The notes beneath the pieces are model-generated. The model searched no databases, was not told the origin of the DNA, and worked only from the letters and a program-made list of their open reading frames with translations. Position numbers and translations under genes: made by a program. From an uncultured Prevotellaceae bacterium (lineage in GTDB: Bacteria; Bacteroidota; Bacteroidia; Bacteroidales; Bacteroidaceae): a stretch of DNA of 10,031 bases. The stretch lies in NCBI GenBank assembly GCA_947306605.1, contig CAMZHB010000035.1, positions 1 through 10,031 on the forward strand. Reading direction: 5' to 3'. Shown in pieces: positions 6,442 to 10,031 of the stretch (the stretch's first letter is position 1; each line of letters opens with the position of its first letter).

Positions 6442-7968
6442 TTATCCTTTTGCAGCTTCAAGAAGTTTCTTACCCTTCTCTATAGCCTCTTCAATAGTAC
6501 CGACATTGAGGAACGCTTGTTCAGGTAGATTGTCCACCTCACCATCAAGAATCATATTGAAACCCTTGATACAGTCCTCAAGTGAAACCATCACACCGGG
6601 AAGTCCAGTAAACTGCGATGCAACTGTGAAAGGCTGGCTCAGGAAGCGCTGTACACGACGTGCACGATTGACAGTCAGTTTATCTTCATCGGATAACTCG
6701 TCCATACCTAAGATTGCGATGATATCTTGAAGCTCATTGTACTTCTGAAGTATCTGTTTCACGCGCTGAGCACAATCATAATGCTCACGACCTATCACTT
6801 GCGGGTCAAGCGCACGGCTTGAACTTGCCAATGGGTCTACTGCCGGATAAATTCCCAACTCTGTAATTTTACGACTAAGCACTGTCGTTGCGTCCAAATG
6901 GGAGAACGTCGTTGCAGGAGCAGGGTCTGTCAAGTCGTCGGCAGGCACGTAAACGGCTTGGATGGATGTGATAGAACCATTCTTTGTTGAAGTGATACGT
7001 TCCTGCATTACGCCCATTTCACTAGCCAACGTAGGCTGATAACCAACGGCTGAAGGCATGCGGCCAAGCAATGCGGAAACTTCCGAACCGGCTTGAGTGA
7101 AACGGAAAATGTTATCTATGAAGAACAGGATGTCGGATGTTTTACCCGATTTCGCACCCATATCACGAAATGATTCAGCTACGGTCAATCCAGACAAAGC
7201 TACTGAAGCGCGTGCTCCGGGTGGCTCATTCATCTGACCATATACAAGCGTTGCTTGACTCTTTTCGACTTCGTTATAATCGACCTTCGACAAATCCCAG
7301 TGGCCTTGTTCCATGGATTTCTTGAACTCGTCGCCATATTTGATGACTCCGGCTTCAATCATCTCGCGGAGCATGTCGTTTCCCTCGCGTGTACGTTCGC
7401 CGACACCGGCTATGACAGAATATCCGTCGTGTCCTTTTGCGACGTTGTTAATCAATTCCATAATAAGAACTGTCTTACCGACTCCAGCGCCGCCGAACAG
7501 GCCGACCTTACCGCCTATTACGTAAGGTTCCAACAAATCTATGACCTTAATACCGGTAGTCAACACTTCCTGTGATGTTTTCAAATCTTCGAATTTAGGA
7601 GGTGCGTGATGGATTGGAGCCGCTTCAGCGCGATCAAAGTCCTTCATACCATCAATAGGTTCGCCAATGACATTAAGCAAGCGCCCTTTAATCTGATCAC
7701 CCGTGGGCATCTTGATGGGAGCTCCCGTTTGGCGCACCTCAAGACCGCGTTGCAAGCCGTCAGTGCTGTCCATGGCTACAGTACGAACCGTATCCTCTCC
7801 AATATGTTGCTGAACTTCGAGCACAAGAGGCTTGTCATTAGGACGGTTTACCTCAATGGCATCATGAATTTTGGGAAGTACTTCACTAGCGCTCTTTCCC
7901 TCTGTCTCAAAGTAGACATCGACAACAGGACCGACTACCTGAGAAATATGTCCATTCGTTTGTGGCAT
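6442..7968 (-). CDS. atpD: ATP synthase F1 subunit beta
   Basis: This is the catalytic subunit, 508 residues, first gene of the operon. The N-terminal beta-barrel covers about 5-85. Walker A is GGAGVGKT at 159-166. The catalytic glutamate motif GERTREGND is at 190-198 (E191). LVYGQMNEPPGARA follows at 241-254, Walker B lies in ILFFIDNI (280-287), and the signature PAVDPLASSS is at 375-384. Two stretches are longer than in E. coli by hand alignment: about 27 extra residues between GND and LVYGQ (roughly 206-236, acidic and basic, with one Trp), and about 6 extra around GAKSGKTSD (271-279). Both are in frame and are probably surface loops. Upstream of the ATG is A/T-rich with no clear Shine-Dalgarno site. 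Confidence 0.98.
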   Translation of the reverse strand: MPQTNGHISQVVGPVVDVYFETEGKSASEVLPKIHDAIEVNRPNDKPLVLEVQQHIGEDTVRTVAMDSTDGLQRGLEVRQTGAPIKMPTGDQIKGRLLNVIGEPIDGMKDFDRAEAAPIHHAPPKFEDLKTSQEVLTTGIKVIDLLEPYVIGGKVGLFGGAGVGKTVLIMELINNVAKGHDGYSVIAGVGERTREGNDMLREMIEAGVIKYGDEFKKSMEQGHWDLSKVDYNEVEKSQATLVYGQMNEPPGARASVALSGLTVAESFRDMGAKSGKTSDILFFIDNIFRFTQAGSEVSALLGRMPSAVGYQPTLASEMGVMQERITSTKNGSITSIQAVYVPADDLTDPAPATTFSHLDATTVLSRKITELGIYPAVDPLASSSRALDPQVIGREHYDCAQRVKQILQKYNELQDIIAILGMDELSDEDKLTVNRARRVQRFLSQPFTVASQFTGLPGVMVSLEDCIKGFNMILDGEVDNLPEQAFLNVGTIEEAIEKGKKLLEAAKG

Positions 7969-8053
7969 ATAATTATTGTTGTTTATATTTGTATCTGAAA
8001 TGTTTCCTTAAGCAATACAGAGTTTACGGCTCCAATCTGTCTTAAATTCACCG

Positions 8054-8061
8054 CAAAGTTA
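8054..8061 (-). promoter_or_regulatory. Probable -7 element of the ATP synthase operon promoter
   Basis: TAACTTTG on the minus strand fits the Bacteroidota -7 consensus TAnnTTTG. Transcription would begin near 8048, leaving an untranslated leader of about 80 nt before the atpD ATG at 7968. No TTTG is visible 19-21 nt upstream, where the sequence reads GGGC, so the -33 element is weak or absent. It is the best match in the atpD upstream region. Confidence 0.55.
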
Positions 8062-8099
8062 AGTAAAAATTAATGGATTTAGCCCTTTACCGACGGATA

Positions 8100-8318
8100 A
8101 AAACTGACTATTTTATAGAAATACCGTTCTTTTGTGAAGCATCCCCACGTTTTTTCCAAATAATGACGAGTTGTCATAACAAATCAGGGGAATTCTATCG
8201 TCTCCAACCGACATCAGCGACAACACATCTGACATGCGCCGGCCAACAAGCCACATCTTGCATTTTATAACGGATATAGGACAAACTATAAGCCATGTAA
8301 CTATCTCCAGAATGCAAT
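8100..8318. other. Intergenic stretch with no gene recognised
   Basis: Between the atpD promoter element and the tRNA-Gly terminator I see no convincing gene on either strand. Short open frames here lack family resemblance, and one of them continues straight through tRNA-Gly. A small interrupted palindrome, ATGAC-GAGTT-GTCAT, lies at 8163-8177. It is upstream of the atpD promoter and could bind a regulator, but five-bp arms are weak evidence. Confidence 0.5.
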
Positions 8319-8364
8319 AAGAAAAGCCAAAACCTGTATTTGGAAAACCGGCACAGGATTTGGC
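8319..8364 (-). terminator. Intrinsic terminator after tRNA-Gly
   Basis: On the minus strand GCCAAATCCTGT (8353-8364) pairs with ACAGGTTTTGGC (8326-8337) over 12 positions with one T-T mismatch and a 15-nt loop, followed by TTTTCTTATT. It begins 16 nt after the tRNA-Gly 3' end, in the right place and orientation to end that transcript before the atpD promoter. Confidence 0.75.
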
Positions 8365-8380
8365 ATCATGAAAACATATG

Positions 8381-8453
8381 AGCGGTAAACGGGACTCGAA
8401 CCCGCGACCCTCGGCTTGGGAAGCCAATGCTCTACCAACTGAGCTATTACCGC
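8381..8453 (-). tRNA. tRNA-Gly (anticodon CCC)
   Basis: The minus strand gives a 73-nt cloverleaf. The acceptor arm GCGGTAA/TTACCGC pairs perfectly. The D arm is GCTC-AGTTGGTA-GAGC. The anticodon stem TTGGC/GCCGA encloses loop TTCCCAA, with anticodon CCC for GGG codons. The T arm is GCGGG-TTCGAGT-CCCGT, and discriminator T is usual for glycine. No CCA is encoded. The gene stands alone with its own promoter and terminator. Confidence 0.97.
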
Positions 8454-8463
8454 ATTAGCGCTG

Positions 8464-8495
8464 CAAAATTACAAAGTTTTTGCGTTCGCGACAAA
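8464..8495 (-). promoter_or_regulatory. Bacteroidota-type promoter for tRNA-Gly
   Basis: TAATTTTG on the minus strand (8464-8471) matches TAnnTTTG, and TTTG (8492-8495) lies exactly 20 nt upstream, matching the -33 element. The start point near 8458 is only a few bases before the tRNA 5' end. This is the clearest promoter in the window. Confidence 0.82.
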
Positions 8496-8546
8496 CATGC
8501 TCCCGTATATTTTACGGCACATGGCTATCTTGCACTGGCAAAACTA

Positions 8547-9788
8547 CTATTCTTTCTTTTTATCCTCAGATTCTTCCGCCTTCATCAGTTGATCAATCTC
8601 AGCAAACTGTTTTCCCATATTCAACGACAAATAAATGCGATACAAAGGTGCCGCCCACCGCACACGGTCTTCGGGGCGCTTGGCCCTATAAGTCTCCATG
8701 TACGGGAGAGATTGCTTATACAGCGATTTGGCTTTGTCTTTCTGTTGCTTGTACTTTTGACGATTTAAATCAGGGCTGATATTATCATCAACTACTATCG
8801 CTTCACTGAAATAACAACTGGCTAAATAGTAGTACACGTCAACATTTGTGGTGTCGTTCTTCAGGATCATTTGACACAAATCACGACATTCGTCATAGCG
8901 TTTCAAATGAAAAAGTTCCACACTTTTAGCAAAGCGATACATCATTTGTTTTTCATCCGTTTGGATCAGACTGTCGCACAACAAAAGTGCCGTGTCGTAA
9001 GCTTTAATGGAATTATAATAATCCGTCAAATGAGAGAAGAAAAACAAATCTTCGGGAACCAGACGAATACCTGCCTTTAATTCCTCAACCATACGCAGAG
9101 TGTCCTTCAGACATGCACTTGACAACGCCTTATATCGCAGTGAGTAATCCCAATTGGCCGTATCCTTCATTGCCAATTGGTCAAACTTGAAGACATCCTT
9201 GTAATTCTTATTCTCATAACAACTTGTCATCGACCAAAATGCAGCACGAGGCATCTTTGAATCCTTGTCAATCTTGCCCTCCGAGACAAACACAGGACTT
9301 TGCGCCGCATTAATATACATTGAAAAGAATTTGTCTGCCTCAACATAATTCTTCTTCTTCAGGAAATAGAGACCACCGTTAAACAGATTGGGATAATAAC
9401 TTGTTAAGGTCGAATGAATTTTCGAAGAATAAGCACTCTTTTTCTTACTATTCGACAAGAGTACCCGCTCTTTGCCATCGCACAACAAAAGATTGTCAAA
9501 GATGCCATGAACAGAGGAGAAAAACACGTTCGTGTCTGTCTTCTGCTTAAGATACATCTTCATATTCTGAGCATCATTGATTTTTCTCTGAACTTCTGCA
9601 GCTAAAAAATAAAGTTCAGGGTCTTCACGCATAACGCTGTCCTTTGTATATTGAGACACAAGCTTCATAGCCTGATCCAAACCGGCCCCAGTCTTTATCG
9701 AAGTGCGGATCTGTTTATATTCCTTCCTTGCACTGGCAGCAAAGACGGACAAGGAGAAAACCAGTATCAGAATTAAAACTCTATACAT
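8547..9788 (-). CDS. Secreted TPR-repeat protein of unknown function
   Basis: This 413-residue protein begins with a signal peptide (MYRVLILILVFSLSVFAASA, likely cut after residue 20). No lipobox cysteine follows, so it is probably periplasmic. The mature part is almost wholly helical, with degenerate tetratricopeptide-like repeats. The clearest are around 134-160 (NGGLYFLKKKNYVEADKFF), 183-209, 248-279 (YNSIKAYDTALLLCDSLIQ), 284-312 (AKSVELFHLKRYDECRDLC), 316-330 and 355-387. The C-terminus is highly charged (EESEDKKKE). TPR solenoids usually serve as protein-binding scaffolds. No catalytic motif is seen and no specific role can be assigned. It has its own probable promoter, and a terminator at 9892-9921 separates it from whatever lies to the right. 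It ends 93 nt before tRNA-Gly with no obvious terminator, so read-through into the tRNA is possible. Confidence 0.9.
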   Translation of the reverse strand: MYRVLILILVFSLSVFAASARKEYKQIRTSIKTGAGLDQAMKLVSQYTKDSVMREDPELYFLAAEVQRKINDAQNMKMYLKQKTDTNVFFSSVHGIFDNLLLCDGKERVLLSNSKKKSAYSSKIHSTLTSYYPNLFNGGLYFLKKKNYVEADKFFSMYINAAQSPVFVSEGKIDKDSKMPRAAFWSMTSCYENKNYKDVFKFDQLAMKDTANWDYSLRYKALSSACLKDTLRMVEELKAGIRLVPEDLFFFSHLTDYYNSIKAYDTALLLCDSLIQTDEKQMMYRFAKSVELFHLKRYDECRDLCQMILKNDTTNVDVYYYLASCYFSEAIVVDDNISPDLNRQKYKQQKDKAKSLYKQSLPYMETYRAKRPEDRVRWAAPLYRIYLSLNMGKQFAEIDQLMKAEESEDKKKE

Positions 9789-9804
9789 CTTTCAAATTTT
9801 GGTG

Positions 9805-9812
9805 CAAAAATA
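9805..9812 (-). promoter_or_regulatory. Probable -7 element for the TPR gene
   Basis: TATTTTTG on the minus strand fits TAnnTTTG and lies 16 nt upstream of the TPR gene ATG (9788). Transcription from it would start near 9799, leaving a very short leader of about 10 nt. No convincing -33 element is found 19-21 nt further upstream. Confidence 0.45.
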
Positions 9813-9852
9813 CAGAAATAATTCACAGAAACCTAATATTTCAGATTAACAA

Positions 9853-9874
9853 TGCTTAAAGCACCACTTAAGCA
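9853..9874. repeat. Seven-bp inverted repeat between terminator and TPR promoter
   Basis: TGCTTAA (9853-9859) and TTAAGCA (9868-9874) are perfect inverted copies with an 8-nt spacer. It lies upstream of the TPR gene promoter element and could be an operator. No T-run follows on either strand. Confidence 0.4.
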
Positions 9875-9891
9875 CTCTTCTGTCTTTACAT

Positions 9892-9921
9892 AAAAGAGTC
9901 CGTCCCTCATGGAACAGACTC
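9892..9921 (-). terminator. Intrinsic terminator for a minus-strand transcript entering from the right
   Basis: On the minus strand GAGTCTGTTCC pairs with GGGACGGACTC over all 11 positions (two G-T wobbles) around an ATGA loop, followed by TTTTA. Read on the plus strand the wobbles become C-A mismatches, so the structure is built for minus-strand RNA. It implies a minus-strand gene or RNA whose body is beyond position 10031 and whose 3' end includes the tandem repeats. Confidence 0.8.
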
Positions 9922-10031
9922 CAACTGAAAAGCGGCGTCTCGAAAATCACAAGCGGCGTCTCGAAAATCACAAGCGGCGTTTCAAAAATCAGAAGCGGCG
10001 TCTCGGATGTTCGAGGCGCCGCCTTGAAAGT
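9909..10031 (+). CDS. Possible start of a basic repeat protein, partial
   Basis: From the ATG at 9909 the plus-strand frame stays open for 41 codons to the window edge. It begins MEQTPTE and then gives KRRLENH twice, KRRFKNQ, KRRLGCS and RRRLES, a strongly basic seven-residue repeat. An in-frame TAA at 9891-9893 makes 9909 the first ATG. Against coding: the ATG lies inside the minus-strand terminator hairpin, there is no clear ribosome binding site or promoter, and 21-bp repeats keep frames open by chance. In favour: the degenerate fifth unit differs from unit 1 at five bases, three of them synonymous third positions in this frame and two conservative (K to R, N to S). Other units carry non-synonymous changes, so the signal is weak. 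I do not recognise the protein. Confidence 0.25.
   Translation, partial: MEQTPTEKRRLENHKRRLENHKRRFKNQKRRLGCSRRRLES
9930..10031. repeat. 21-bp tandem repeat array, running off the window
   Basis: Units begin at 9930, 9951, 9972, 9993 and 10014. Units 1 and 2 are identical over 21 bp (starting AAGCGGCGTCTCG and ending AAAATCAC). Unit 3 differs at three bases. Unit 4 keeps the first 13 bases and then diverges. The visible 18 bases of unit 5 match at 13. The window ends in the fifth unit, so total copy number is unknown. The core GCGGCGTCTCG is far more G+C-rich than the flanks. The array sits 8 nt from the terminator hairpin. Confidence 0.92.

Noticed and set aside
6320..6730. Plus-strand open frame of 136 codons
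   Set aside because: It lies wholly antisense to atpC and atpD, whose products are certain, and its translation shows no family resemblance.
8163..8177. Short palindrome ATGAC-N5-GTCAT as an operator
   Set aside because: Five-bp arms are expected by chance in a window of this size and it is about 100 bp from the promoter element, so it is mentioned only in the intergenic entry.
8113..8427. Minus-strand open frame of 104 codons starting MASQAEGRGFES
   Set aside because: Its first part is read directly from tRNA-Gly (8381-8453) and it then crosses the tRNA terminator. The start sequence is a typical false product of a tRNA gene.
9930..10031. Possible CRISPR array
   Set aside because: The 21-bp units are directly adjacent with no unique spacers, so this is a simple tandem repeat.
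9846..10031. Minus-strand open frame across the repeats (ETPLVIF period), 61 codons to TAA at 9846-9848
   Set aside because: It passes through the intrinsic terminator at 9892-9921, and the differences between units replace amino acids in this frame rather than being silent.

Overview
The window looks like chromosomal DNA from a member of the Bacteroidales, plausibly Prevotella or a close relative. The F1Fo ATP synthase genes have the Bacteroidota order (beta, epsilon, a small membrane protein, a, c, b, delta, alpha, gamma). Several promoters match the Bacteroidota sigma pattern TTG/TTTG, about 20 nt, TAnnTTTG. Start codons are preceded by A/T-rich leaders rather than strong Shine-Dalgarno sites. 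The genus is inferred from family resemblance only.

Layout, left to right. Positions 1-297 hold the C-terminal end of a plus-strand umuC-type Y-family DNA polymerase, clearly richer in G+C than the ATP synthase genes. It converges on a minus-strand tRNA-Ser(GCT)/tRNA-Glu(CTC) pair (390-568), which has its own promoter (651-681) and a GNRA-loop intrinsic terminator (358-385). A strong hairpin at 787-820, T-rich on both sides, closes the ATP synthase operon.

The operon fills 841-7968 on the minus strand and is transcribed right to left: atpD, atpC, a four-helix membrane protein of AtpI-like position, atpB, atpE, atpF, atpH, atpA, atpG. Together they encode all eight canonical subunits of a proton-type F1Fo ATP synthase. 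Features worth noting are an epsilon subunit with only the N-terminal beta domain, a beta subunit with two insertions relative to E. coli, an a subunit with a signal peptide and long N-terminal extension, and a 98-nt overlap between the AtpI-like gene and atpB. A TAACTTTG promoter element lies about 85 nt upstream of atpD.

Positions 7969-8380 have no gene apart from regulatory elements. Then come a minus-strand tRNA-Gly(CCC) with clear promoter and terminator, and a minus-strand secreted TPR-type protein (8547-9788).

The right end (9846-10031) is the least explained part. It holds a minus-strand intrinsic terminator and, directly beside it, an array of 21-bp tandem repeats that runs off the window. 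The array keeps an open plus-strand frame with a basic seven-residue period (KRRLENH). No large undescribed system is visible. The repeat array, the AtpI-like gene and the tRNA/umuC composition boundary are the best leads.
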